Origin: Setaria digitata
Lineage: Eukaryota > Nematoda > Chromadorea > Rhabditida > Setariidae
Assembly: GCA_003640385.1 (NCBI GenBank)
Contig: RCAB01000447.1
Coordinates: forward strand, 1-49,815
Direction of reading: 5' to 3'
Length of the DNA stretch: 49,815 nt
The notes beneath the pieces were generated by a model. The model was not told where the DNA came from. It made no database searches and saw nothing but the letters and a program-made list of their open reading frames with translations. A program made the translations under genes and the position numbers. Positions 1 through 11,800 of the stretch are shown here, one piece after another (the stretch's first letter is position 1; the number at the start of each line of letters is the position of its first letter).

Positions 1-53
1 TAATCAGAAGCCTTAACAATTATCCAGCTATGAAACTTCGCTCAATAACGATA
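1..53. repeat. Left arm of 53-bp terminal inverted repeat
   Basis: The first 53 bases (beginning TAATCAGAAGCCTTAACAAT) are the exact reverse complement of the last 53 bases of the window. Identity stops abruptly after base 53. Nothing recognisable as a transposase lies inside the window. An exact, odd-numbered overlap at both contig ends is what a de Bruijn-graph assembler leaves at a shared k-mer node, so an assembly boundary at a dispersed repeat is the likeliest reading (inference). Confidence 0.95.
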
Positions 54-1262
54 ACCAGGATCAAGTTTCACTGCACCGGTCACACTCCAGTTCCATTTAG
101 CACTTACTGCACCTCTGAACATTTTCAGTTTTGGAACTGCATTTCGATTTTTCAATCTAGCAGTTTCACACCGATGCTTCTTCGTTCGTGATGGAACTCT
201 TTTTTTTGAATTACATGGGTGCACGTTTCCGTTTGGCAGTGGGTCCAGCAATACTAAGTCAGGTCATGGAAACTCTAGCCTTATTAAATCTAACAGCCGT
301 CCAAATAAAGAGATCTACAAGCACCGACAGCATTTTATATTTAACATGATTTTTCAAATGATAGTTATGCATGACAGGTCATGAAAACCAATTCAAAAAT
401 TGAAGCTTAAGCTAAGGAAAGGGAAAAAAAATCACCTTACAAATAACAAATAAACGATTCTCTTATTGAGGAATGCCAGTAGTCATTATGGGCAAAAGCA
501 GGATGTACTGACTCAATAAAAACATACCCAGATGTATTCACAATAAACAAGCTGTTTAGCATTTTTCTTTCACCACAGTACGCCAATCAGCGAACGGAAA
601 ACAAAAACAAGATTCCCTGAAAGTAATCTACCCCACCTATGACATTCGCGGCTGCATCCAGCTTAAAACACCAGCTGCAAAAAAACATACTCTGTAGTGA
701 AAGATCCAATCAGAAACAAACTATCCTGTCCTAGCGGTAATTGATATTGGGTGTCAGCAATTATATTAGCAACATCATTACCCACCATCTACTGTTCCTT
801 CGCATATACATATTTCTGAAATGAACACAGAGAAAAGGTATGTGAAAATCCAACCAACAAAATTTTACTTCGGATTCTTAACACACCATAAGAAAACTTC
901 AACAAAAAGAAAATAAATCGATCGAACTATCCAACAAATATGTATAACCCATCGACCCAATTTATATTTTATATGTTATTGAACCGTTAAACATTATTCA
1001 ACAAAATTGCAGGAGATAGCATGTAACTTTAAAGTTTTGCACCCCTTTATTGAACAAGAATAACAGTAAATGAGGCACAAAAAAAGAAAAAAAATTTTAA
1101 AAGGGTTTTAAAATGTGAAGCGAAAAAAGCAATGAAGCAATAAGATGCTTAATCTGGAACAGTCTCAAATGTTTCGTATTTTGGGAATACTTTAATGATT
1201 AAGAAATACAAAGGAACGACCAACTAAATGAGGCACAAGAAAGAGACAATACAATTCCCCCA
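54..1262. other. Gene-free AT-rich flank downstream of NAF1
   Basis: No recognisable coding sequence was found on either strand. Short open frames near 42-251 (minus) have no splice context that joins them to NAF1. The only element of note is the poly(A) signal listed separately at 1046-1051. Confidence 0.6.
1046..1051 (-). terminator. Candidate NAF1 poly(A) signal (AATAAA)
   Basis: AATAAA on the minus strand, about 210 bases past the NAF1 stop codon. It is the first canonical signal downstream of that stop, which supports placing the last coding exon at 1263-1542. Confidence 0.5.
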
Positions 1263-4196
1263 CTACAACCTTTTTGAATTTGAAAAGCGGTGCGAATGAC
1301 GATCAAATGATGAATTTAAAGTACCAAACTGAGTGGATGAATTATTCATACTTTGTAAAGAAATTTCATCTGACCAAGGAAAAGAAAGGAAAGATGGGTG
1401 CTGCCTTGAACCAATGTTCCTTTCAAAAAATGAAGGATTTGATTGTTCTATTGTTCGAGATGTTAAACGAGAGTCTGATTGAAATCGACGAAATTGTTCT
1501 CTGTCTGTTGGTAACGGCCAAAAACGTTGGTGAGTCGAATCCCTAAATACAAAAATAACTTTTGTAAATAACTTTTGTGCTTTTGTAAAACTTCAAAGAT
1601 AAAGCTGTTACATATCTTTATGATTTATAGTAACACCTTAACAACAACGCTTGTTTGAAATATAAAACTATCCATTCGGGAGAAACCGACATATGCAGAA
1701 AAATCTAGTACACCTAGCAAGCAACTCACTGTTCCAAACTGCTGCCCGCTGAGTATAAATATGGCGCTGAGTTATCACCATGTTGAATGTATTCGGAACC
1801 ATTTCCAAACTGCCGTGTTATGTACAATCTGTTGTTCTGGTACGCTGACCGACCACGTTTGGACGAATATCGTGCTTTTTTGTTTCTAGGGCCACCACAA
1901 GCATGCTGACCTAAGCATAGATATGGCGTAAAATGATACATCTGAAGTGTTTCTGGATTTATAGCAAAATTACATAAAATAACAACTTCAATGCAAAATG
2001 TGTGTATGTGGGTATGCGGAAAGATACTGCAAAGTTCAACCAGAAAAATCGAAACGCCACTGTTTTACATAAAAAAATTACATTAATATGAAAAATTTCC
2101 TCACTTCCACTTCTAACTTTTATGGATCGGTGTTTTGCTTTATAGCGCTGCTCGGTTTCATCATCACTAAATGCTAGCATATCATCGGGACATTCCCCTT
2201 CACCATCCCAACAGCCATCGGTTGCCTTCTCCCTGCAGCGCATCTGTATACTCAAACTACATTAAGCACTCAAAAATATTCAGCCCAAAATTGTACCAAC
2301 CATTGCCCATCACATTATGTTTAAAAAATGCTTAGAAGTTGCTTGAAAAAAAAAAAAAACTTGCTGCCTCAGCTTTTCCGTAAATATTCTATGTGTAAAT
2401 TGCGCCGCAGCTGGAGCATAGTACATTGCACTGTTCACTTTCCACTGATTAGCTTCTTTAATATCATTGAAAAGAATAGCATACATTGGTTTAACTACAG
2501 GTCCAAAAATATCAAATACCTGAAGAATTAAGACTTAATCCATTTTATTTTGAAGGAATGACCACTGCAATTAAAAAGAAGTGAACACTTGAATGTTTCG
2601 CGAGCTCACTTTAAAAGGAACAAAAAACTTGGAAAAAATCTACCCTTCCGACAGCGTTGCGATCAACATCGAAGATTACGGTGTCAAAATCAAGTGCGGT
2701 ATTTGTGTCAGCTTCGATAACCACTAAAAAACACAGAAATTCCTTTCATATAATGTGACATTTACAATATTTATACACTGAAATTTGCAAACCGTGACAA
2801 ATGCAAAGTTAATTACCAATAAATGCAAAAGATTAAACAGGGACGACTCAACCTTACGGATAAATTCCGGCCATGAAAAACCCAATTCACGAATGTGACA
2901 TTCAGAAACATAATTTCAATACTGTTGAAAAAAAAAAAAAAAAAAAAATTATGCATTTTCAGCGTCAACAAGTTTCCAACTCAGCGGTGGCTGATCTAAT
3001 AGGAGCAAGAACTCTTTAAACAGATTCCACGCTCATCAGTATGAGAGATATAATGTAAGCAATTCCATTTCTCAAAATTCCTTAATTACCTAATCTATCA
3101 ACGATATTCACAATCTTTCCAAACTGTTCCAACAAAATATCTTCTTCAACATGAATCCTAAGCTCTTCCAGAGCAGGCATTGCGTCATATTCGTGCTCAA
3201 TAAATTTTTCATTGCCTTTCACAGGAATGGCAACTTCTGTGTCATCATCTTCCTCTTCTTGCTGTAATGAAGTATGTCGTCGAGTACTTTCCAAGATCCT
3301 AAAAAAAAATCTAAAATACAATAAATTTAATCGCATGAGCAAATCCTACAACTGGTTCAAAACTGTAAACTAACTACTCTTCTAACAACTGAGCCTTATA
3401 TGTTACAGACTTAAAATTATCATCACTTGAATTTTTCTGGTGAGCATGAAAAAAATCTGACGTTGGTAATTTTTAAAAAAAAAAAGAAAAAAAAAAAAAA
3501 AGAAAAACCAGAAACAGCACTGATGTAAAAAAATCAGAAGAAACCTTTCGAATTCTTCATCCGAAGTGTCACTGTCCGACTGGACACTGAATGCACTTTC
3601 TGATAGCCCTCTGTTACTCCTGTAAGAGCATGCGGTTGTTGAAGGAAGCTTTAAATTAATTATAGACAAGAACAAAATATACCACCGTCTCATGCAAAAT
3701 CCGAAATAATTTTAGCAAACCTATAATTTGTTGAATCGACGATATTGAAACGATCAACAAAGTAATCGAATGACATACATTTCTTACATGCCATATCAAC
3801 GACGTGATTCAAAATTTCTGCGATAACTGCTTGCAGCATGGCATCCTAAAAAGAGCTTCCTCTATGATACAGGGATAATGCTTGGTAAACAAAACTTAAG
3901 GAGTAATATTGTTGTTTCATAATCCTGTCTCTTTTCGCATAATTATAAAAAATACTAAAAAAAAATACATATCCTTCCAAATAATCAATTTTGAGTCGTA
4001 ACGAAGCATCGAAAACATTTACGAATTGCTAAACGCCTATAATTACGAAAGATATGCAAAGTGATAGAATACTTCAAAAAAAAAAAAAAAAAAATTGGAA
4101 GCTAAAAAGAACCTTGCCAGCATCGTTGTTAATCACTTGAATAGCCTGCACATTACTTCGCTGGTCATTCTCACCAATAACTGTCGTGGCATCCAT
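1263..4196 (-). CDS. NAF1: H/ACA ribonucleoprotein assembly factor NAF1
   Basis: Nine exons on the minus strand: 4113-4196, 3721-3845, 3545-3619, 3090-3298, 2644-2723, 2361-2519, 2118-2243, 1730-1941 and 1263-1542, giving 449 residues in one continuous phase. The Gar1/Naf1 core (about residues 135-244) is clear: EQFGKIVNIVDRLVVIEAD, then DFDTVIFDVDRNAVGRVFD, then FGPVVKPMYAILF and YYAPAA. An acidic stretch (EEEDDDTE) precedes it, and a SDDETEQR segment with a basic, Ser/Asn/Gln-rich tail follows, as in known Naf1 proteins. Family role: a nuclear chaperone that binds the Cbf5/dyskerin-Nop10-Nhp2 complex during H/ACA RNA (pseudouridylation guide) biogenesis before Gar1 replaces it. The start was chosen because a TTCTAG acceptor sits one base before the ATG. 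The last two exons are called from phase and composition and are the least certain part. Confidence 0.87.
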
Positions 4197-4200
4197 CCTA
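4194..4200 (-). other. Putative trans-splice acceptor at NAF1 start
   Basis: On the minus strand TTCTAG lies immediately before GATG, leaving a one-base leader before the ATG. No upstream coding exon was found, so a spliced leader is the natural donor (inference from nematode biology). Confidence 0.5.
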
Positions 4201-5140
4201 GAATTAACAACTCAGGGTCTAATCAAAAACCACGTTTTATTAAACCCAATGCATTAAACACTTACAACTTATGTCCCACGTGACAAGAGTCGACAAGACA
4301 TACAGATATAAACTATGAATTACTGCACTTCTAAAAATATTCCAATAATAATATACAAACAGCATGGTGGGCCAACTCTTTCCAAAGCATATGACCAAAA
4401 ATTATCATCAACAAATGCATTACGCGCCATGAATAAATAACACTCACGCATTATGTTATATTAAACCCAACCGCTGCATAATAAACAGCATTTCGTAAAT
4501 CTAAGCTTTTGGAAAATTTACTCCTTTTTTTGACTAATGAGCTATAAAAAGAGTAGGAAAAGATGCCCACAATTCTATAATCCAGAAGTTCAGAAAACTA
4601 CACGTTTGAAAGTCCGCCACAAATGACATCCACAAACATCAACACGACCTAATAAAGAGCTCAAGAATAACGCAGCCCAGTGACGGCCTTTACGATACGC
4701 GTGTTTCAATCAGGTGGGTCATCTAGTCTAACTTTGGTTGAGGTGATTCATTTCCACTTTGCTTGAAAGGGTAAGTTCATTTCTCGAGTAACGGTGATGG
4801 ATAAAAATGGATTCATTGCTAAGCCAACATAGACCGTAATGCACTTTACGCTTGTAACGTGTGCTATCTTCTTGTTCTACCTCGTGTTAGTCGGAACTAA
4901 GTTTACTTAGTTAGCAAATAGTGGAATGCTTAGATATTTGTCATGTCACAAATTTACATGTCAATATGTCACTGATTATATGTTTGGTTTTGCGGATTAT
5001 AAATTCGTACATCACTGATAATCAGAATTAAGAATAATGTACAATTAAATTGCTAGCCGTGTAGGAATCAGCAGAATCGGAATAGAAATCAGCAGTTATT
5101 TACTATTTATGATAAAATTGAAGATTTTTCAAAACAATTT
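4201..5140. promoter_or_regulatory. Divergent intergenic region, NAF1 / FAM8A1
   Basis: About 950 bases separate the two divergent start codons. No coding sequence was recognised. It presumably holds both promoters, but no distinct element could be defined by eye. Confidence 0.4.
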
Positions 5141-5148
5141 TTTTTCAG
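5140..5148 (+). other. Putative trans-splice acceptor at FAM8A1 start
   Basis: TTTTTTCAG ends five bases before the ATG at 5154, with no upstream coding exon evident. Confidence 0.5.
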
Positions 5149-5153
5149 GCAAA

Positions 5154-7073
5154 ATGGCAGAATTGCGGAAACGCGAAAATTTGGGAGGTCAAGAAGGTCA
5201 GTCAGAATCGCCTTCGACGGCTCCGTTAATGGCACCACCTGTCGTCGATTATGGTGGTGCCGCAGCATATGCGGTGGAATTACGTAAATGGTTGTTCTCG
5301 ACACACTGTTGGGCATTTTGTCATCAAATGGCAACCATACATTCATTAGCATATTTGGCATCATGTAATAGACCTGAAAGCATAGTGTCTCAGACACCGT
5401 TTAATGTCACAGCTTCCTCACCAGCTGCTTCTTCACCCGTTGCAAACCAGCCAAATTCAAGTCAGTTTATCCAGCGTCGGTCAATTCCATCTTTTACACG
5501 ACGTATCCTTGCCGAAATTATCGATTCCATTTTTGCATTTATTGCAAAATTATTTATTGTTTATTTCTTGGTGGAAATTGGTGTTGTGTAAGTTATTTTT
5601 ACTTGAGTAGATGAGTATATGGACAGGTTAGATAGTCAAACTGATAAATTAAAATGGACGTCATTAGAATTGTATAGGCGTGATAAACTTGCTGATATGT
5701 TATGTCATATTAGTAGTTTATAAACTCCCTGCATCGCTACAATATGGCGAAGTAATACCAGATATTTGAACAAAATAGTTGTAGTCAGCAGTAATTGATT
5801 AGGATGTCATTTTGTGATGGGGGGAGGTTTTGTTCACAGTATTTGACATCTTTACCTTTTATTACCTTTTAACTTGTAAAAGGTAAATTACCTTTTACTT
5901 TCGAAAAGTGGAAAGTGGATATGACTCTCAAGATACTGTCATTCAAAAACATCCAAATAATAAATAACTGGAAGATGGTGAAGAATATTACATGAAGTTG
6001 TAGCTCTGTAAATCTTAAGTCTTCCATTTAGCAGCTTTAATATTCCTAAATAAAGTGGAAAGTTTTCGAGTTAGTTCTCTCTAGACTTGTTGATATCGCT
6101 AGGAACGGGAATTGAAATTTTCCTAGCAAGCGGGTATTGCGTAACAATTTGCTTTTGAAATTACTCTGTAGACATTTTCCAGAGATCTGGACAAATACGA
6201 CCGATTATTGGGCGATGACGCTGACTTGCATACATTGATCGACGTAACGCAAGAACTGTTTCCTATTGAAATGCTTGCAAAAATTGTTGTTAGTATAGTG
6301 GAGGTATTACCGCTTCCTTTCTTTTATTGTTTTACAAAGAAAAAAGAAGTAAACTGTACTAAATGTATCAATATGATTGTTTGGCGTAGAACTTATAGTC
6401 ATTTTCCAATGATGGTACAGAAAACCGTTTTATCGTTGGATGCACCAAAATGCTGTATTGAAGTATAGCAGTGAACTCACGGCTTGTTGAATGGATTCGT
6501 CTTTAATTTCAAATAAAGCTTCATCAATATTGTGACTTCTTTATTTCAGGCCTTATTTATATCATATGGTTTTGGATCAGTACCTGCTGGACAAACACCT
6601 GGAAAAGTTGTATTAAATATTCAAGTAATTACTTGTTACCAAGTAATACCGATACCAGGTAGCGAGGAAGTGAACATACTTCGGACAGTCAATGTTCCGT
6701 TCAAAAAGTAAGTTCCATATTACGTCTCCCGTATAGTATAAGGCTTATTTAGGACCTTCAATCTACCCAGTCAACTTTTGGACAAATTTTTTATGAGACA
6801 AATATGATATGCCAGTATAATTCTGAAATTCCTCTGGTTAAGAATAATTACATTTTTACCACGAGGAAAATAAAGCTTCCGCAATTGGGAATGACGTATT
6901 TCCCAATTTTTAGTGCACATCCTAATAGCAAGTATTCCAGCTCTCTGCTACGATCATTAACGAAGAATATGCTTATCAATTTGCTCTTTCCTCTCAGCGC
7001 TGCAGCTTATGCATTTACCTACAACCGCGCCGGTTATGATATTGCTGCGAGAACGATCGTTGTTAATGTGTGA
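5154..7073 (+). CDS. FAM8A1: FAM8A1-type RDD-domain membrane protein
   Basis: Four exons: 5154-5587, 6183-6303, 6550-6707 and 6914-7073, giving 290 residues. The N-terminal half contains YAVELRKWLFSTHCWAFCHQM, followed by a Ser/Ala/Pro-rich linker. The C-terminal RDD domain starts at about RRILAEIIDSIFAFIAKLFI (first membrane segment), continues with SYGFGSVPAGQTPGKVVLNI (the conserved GQTPGK turn), and ends with a third hydrophobic segment and YNRAGYDIAARTIVV, as in vertebrate FAM8A1. In vertebrates FAM8A1 is an ER membrane component of the HRD1 ubiquitin-ligase complex in ER-associated degradation; the same role here is inferred. The start ATG lies five bases after a TTTTTTCAG acceptor. The fourth exon boundary (TTTTTAG at 6913) is the least certain junction but is the one that keeps phase. 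Confidence 0.85.
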
Positions 7074-7618
7074 AATCGTTTTTGGGTGCCTTTATTTTGC
7101 ATAATTTGATTACTATGCATGTATAGCTTGTATGTAGTAAAATCAAACATATCATGCGACGAGGGAAGACTGCATAAAATGAATAACTTCTGCAATTCTA
7201 CGTCTTAAATGAGTATAGTGATTATTGCATGTCACTGTAAAAATGAAAAGTAAGCTTTCTAAACATCTGATATCGTAAATTACAATGAAAAAAAAAAAAA
7301 CATGCGCATAGCTCAGCAAACACGAGCTTTTTCAATATCACTAAATACACACTTCGATTATCATATACCAGTTGCAGAGAAATTTTCTATTTCCCATGCT
7401 TTCCTTTACTATAGACCTATGTAATACGTTTCCTCGCTTCTACACGAACATACTGCGTCAACTTATCAATGCGACTAACTACTGAATGCTTCTTCTAAGG
7501 TGATCTTACTTACTAAATGGCCTTCAAGGCCTTTGTCGTCCGGGATATTGACTTTGCTAACTTCCGATAAAAACGAAACACAGCATAAATTAAACAATCA
7601 GTTTTATTCAAAAGCAAG
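7074..7618. other. Convergent intergenic region, FAM8A1 / snapin
   Basis: About 545 bases between two stop codons that face each other. It holds the 3' UTRs of both genes and a 12-13 A tract near 7288. No gene was seen. Confidence 0.6.
7603..7608 (-). terminator. Poly(A) signal of snapin gene
   Basis: AATAAA on the minus strand only about ten bases beyond the snapin stop codon, implying a very short 3' UTR. Confidence 0.65.
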
Positions 7619-8182
7619 TTATCGATTTGGAGGTGGTGGTACTGGCTGTATGATACGCTGTTTCTGCTGATAGGTTTGACGGGCGATATTACGTTGCAAA
7701 CGACTCAATCGATCATGCACATTTTGTAACACATTCCCAATTGCCGTAATCCGTCTTTTCGAATCATCCAACTTCCGAACATACAAATCCAAATCATACG
7801 GTGCTTGCTGTTCATCCGAGATTTCCTTCAGATCTGCAAACCATCAAAGTCTATTTCATAGAACCACCACTAGATAGTTCACTTCCTATTATGGAAATAA
7901 GGAATTTCATCACTGATTCCAACCATTCCCAGACTAAAATATTCTCACCCGACCTCACATCAACTCTTCCATTGAAAATAGAAATATAAAAAAAAAGGAA
8001 ACAAACACACACTGTGCCAGCTCTCGGATATGAGTATTTAGTGTATATTGACTAGCACGTGCTGCATGAACTTGACTATCGAGACGTTCTACTGCTGGTT
8101 GGATAATCCCCATAATTCCATCACTTACCAGTACAGGACCATCACCTCGATCGATCACCTCATCGGGACTTGATTCCGTCAT
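7619..8182 (-). CDS. snpn-1: Snapin (BLOC-1/BORC and SNARE-associated coiled-coil protein)
   Basis: Two exons, 8011-8182 and 7619-7833, joined across a 177-base GT-AG intron, encode 128 residues; human snapin has 136. Diagnostic stretches are IIQPAVERLDSQVHAARASQ in exon 1 and PYDLDLYVRKLDDSKRR plus NVLQNVHDRLSRL in exon 2, matching the two conserved helical segments of snapin. The C-terminus is short and proline-rich (PVPPPPNR). Family role: a subunit of BLOC-1 and BORC that acts in endolysosomal trafficking and positioning, and binds SNAP-25. The start at 8182 was preferred to an in-frame upstream ATG because the upstream extension is hydrophobic, unlike snapin, and a possible acceptor (TTGAAG) lies just before the chosen ATG. 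It sits downstream of PSMD2 on the same strand. Confidence 0.92.
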
Positions 8183-8835
8183 TCGACTATCTTCAAGCAA
8201 ATACAACAGAGGCATGAAAACTATATTATCCAAGCACACTAATCTGGGTATACTAAGTAGCATTACAACACAAGATGAAGTCATGAGGAACCAAACGAAC
8301 TTATGCTACCGTTTTTAATACTACAGCTACCTGTACTAATATTTCCACCCTCAGAAAAATCAATAGAATGTAAATTAAATTTTTCACTAAAAGGATTAAT
8401 TGCAGCACTTAACAGTACTAAATACCGAGAAAAAGAAACGGGCAGGTCAGCAGATAGTTTTCTTTATTGAATTTTATACCAAAAAATCAGCAGAAGTAAA
8501 TAATTCGAAGAATTCAACAGAAGAAAAATTAGACTATAATTCTTTCGCTTATCAGAAAATAACAACCTCTTGTAAAAAAACGCTGTTAGCTACCACAGAC
8601 ACAACCCTCTGATCCTTCCGTTTTATAAGAACAGATCAATTTTGTTCATTCTCTTAAAACCAATCGTTTCAAAACCTCATTTTTTTATGGCTGAATTCAA
8701 CAGCTTACAATTCAATATCTCTTTCCAGTGATAAGAAGCTAAAACCGATTTTGACAGGATCTTCGCTTTTAATTCTAATACATTTAATTCACTCAAAACA
8801 ATATATGACAAAAAATTCAAGGTTCTCCAAATATA
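8183..8835. other. Intergenic region between PSMD2 and snapin
   Basis: About 650 bases between the PSMD2 stop and the snapin start, both on the minus strand. No coding sequence was recognised. A minus-strand AATAAA at 8463-8468 could end PSMD2 transcripts. Confidence 0.5.
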
Positions 8836-11800
8836 TTATTTCTTCTTCACTTCTGCAGAAGAAGTTTCATAAAGAGGATTCTTTCTGAGAATTACCAAGC
8901 CTTCCAAGTATGGCGTCAATGAGGTATCTGAAAAAGTGAGAGATATCTGAAAAAAATAAAGTATCAAACAATTTGTCAATAAAAATAAGTTTCTGAGAAA
9001 CTAAACGCTAACTTGAGATGACTTTACACCGAAACAAAAATTAGTGCCAGAATACACAGCATCTCGCAAAAACTATCGATCAGTATTTTTTTCCTTTTTT
9101 TTTTTTTTGATATATAAATTCAATACGACTTACACAATATGGAATATGAAGCTTCAATAAATCTATTGTAAGGACAATGAAGGGCAATTCGAAATATAAA
9201 AATGATAGTTCAAATTACAAACTACTTAAAAATATAAAGGATCTCAGTTTTGAGAACAGTAATAAATCCAGACGAAGAAGCTGTGTGGGATTAACGTAAT
9301 TAGGCAATCAATGACAACTGATAAGATATAAGGCAAAACAGCTATCAATTACAGTTTGGAAAAATAAAATTTTCATTTCCAACGATTCAATCCTTCATGT
9401 TTAATTGGACAACTTGAAGAAGACTATACAAACTAAACTAACATTCTTCATTGGCAAGCTCAGCTCTTTCTCCGTAAGCCATTAAGACCGGAGTTGTATG
9501 CGTCTGGAAGCCAGTAATTGTTTTTGGTTTACCAGCTTGTGCAACTACATCAACAGCCTGTCCGACTCGAACGCTTACATTCATCTGTTTCAAATTCTCT
9601 GGATTCAACTCATCTTCAACCAGAGTTATCAGCAGTCGTGGTTGCATTGCCAAAGTTAATGAATATAGTAAATAATGTTGCCGATTATTCAATACAGCTG
9701 CAAATTAAAGCAAAGTAAGATAGATGATAAATGTATCCTTATACACAAACGATGATTCTTTTACATATGAAGACAGTATGAAGCAGAACAGTTAAGAAGT
9801 TCTTTAAAAAAAAAAAAAGAATACATTAAGAAAAACAACGTAATCACTTCAAAAATGAACATATCAAGTTCCAAAATATGTTATATTTGCTGCTTAACCC
9901 CGCTATAAAAAGCAAAAGAAGTACAATAAATACCAACATTAACACCAACGGGCAAAACACAACGATTATCAACATCCAACAAACGAAAATCCCCTAAACT
10001 CCAGTGAGTCTTTATGCAGAGCTTTAAGAATATTAGAATAAGAAGGTTCGAACTTTTTTATGATTAGAAATGGAGAACTCACAATTATTGGCGTCCAAAA
10101 AGGCATAACAAACAGTAAGAAGGCCAGCCACAGCTGCGGGACACATAAGTTGACGATCAGAATGAAATGGATTCAGTGTCATCGTTCCTTTACCCATATG
10201 TGTCATACCCTGCGCCAAACGGACCAACATTAAGCTCACCTAAAGCACATGAAAGTTGAATAAACGAGTGAAAAAGCAGCCATATAATAATAAAATACGA
10301 TTTAGACAAACAACAATGGTAATACACAGAAAGGTTTCAACGAAAAAAGATTAATATTAATCACGAAAAGATAACATGTTGTACGGAGTAATGCGATGAT
10401 TAAAGGAGAAATGCCTTGTTTTGATCTAGAGAACAGAAGTGACAAATAAGTTGCTTCGAAAAAAGACTGCTGTCGTACCTGATCTTTGTGATGATAACTG
10501 GCAAGCTGTCGTAACATGGAAACAAGTCTTGCATTGTTGGTACCAGCACCTACTAAACCCATAGCAAAGATCGCATTGTGAGCCGTTTCTGCATCAGCAT
10601 CATGTGAGAATTTTGAAAGAGATTCCAAAATTGAAAGTTGAGGGTTGGATGTACTTATTAGAGCTAATGCCAACGGTACTGCGCGTCGGATAACTGGTTC
10701 GCCATAGCGAATCTGAAAGATTTTATCAGTACTTCATACGATAAACTAAATTAAAATTTGTTAAACTGAACTGCTCAGTGAAAATTAATGCTGCTCACTG
10801 ATACTGGGAATCTATATAAATAATCTCGTAGTTTGTAATATAATATTACAAAATATTAACCAAATGTCCAAACATCCTGAGGCTCATCTGTGCTCCAATT
10901 TCTTCACCCATGGCGATCAGACCAATACCAAGTACAGCAACCGCCTGTTGTGTGGAATAATCTGGCTTTTCGCTCGAAGCATCACCTTCTTTCTTTGAAT
11001 CATTTTTGTCTTCTTTATTTGTCTAAAATGCATAAAACTAATGATATTGCTGTCAATAGCTACAGGTAGAAAAAAAAAAGCCAAAACAAAACAATAGATG
11101 TAAAACCAACACAAAGTACAGCAAAAAAAAAGTTATAAAAGTGCTACGGTTTTGAATATGGAAACAATCACTGAGAAACACCGAACACCAACGAATTTGT
11201 CACTCACAAATCTGAACTAATTAATCTAAAGCAGCAATAACTGAGTATATGTTTTTTTGTCTTGTCCATTCTATAAAATCCCTTCTGAAAAAACAGATGG
11301 ACAATGACTTTATGATTCTAGCTACAATAATGAATAGTCAACATTAACTAGTACAAGCAACAATTCTGACAAAATGTAGCACACCAAGAACTCCTACATT
11401 TCATATGAATTTCCTTACAGCGATATTATTCATTTTGTTTCGCTCAAAATACCCTCTTATTATCCAACCAGTAAACAAATAAAAATGCTCACAGTAAATC
11501 GAAGTATTATCTTTTTAGATCTTCCATATAACTTTGTTTTAAACAAGAATATAATACGCTTAGACAAGGATAGTACGGCAGAGCAAATTCGCTAACGCCG
11601 TCGATGGATTTTATCGCATAAAAATGAAAAAGAATGATAGGGTGGAAAGTGCGATAAACTTTTATAATTTCCACTTTCCAACCTTTTTCTTCGCCTCTTT
11701 TGTTTCCTTCGTCTCATAATGTTCGGAACAAATATGAAGAAGCTTTTGGATTTTCAACACATTACCAGTTCCAGCATAAGCGCATACATCAATAAGAGTT

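Noticed and set aside
42..251. Minus-strand open frame near the left end, considered as a NAF1 terminal exon
   Set aside because: An exon at 1263-1542 gives a better, longer continuation of NAF1 with a downstream poly(A) signal.
1274..1546. Plus-strand open frame of about 90 codons
   Set aside because: It is antisense to the last NAF1 exon (1263-1542), whose phase, acceptor and hydrophilic composition fit; the plus frame also lacks an ATG start.
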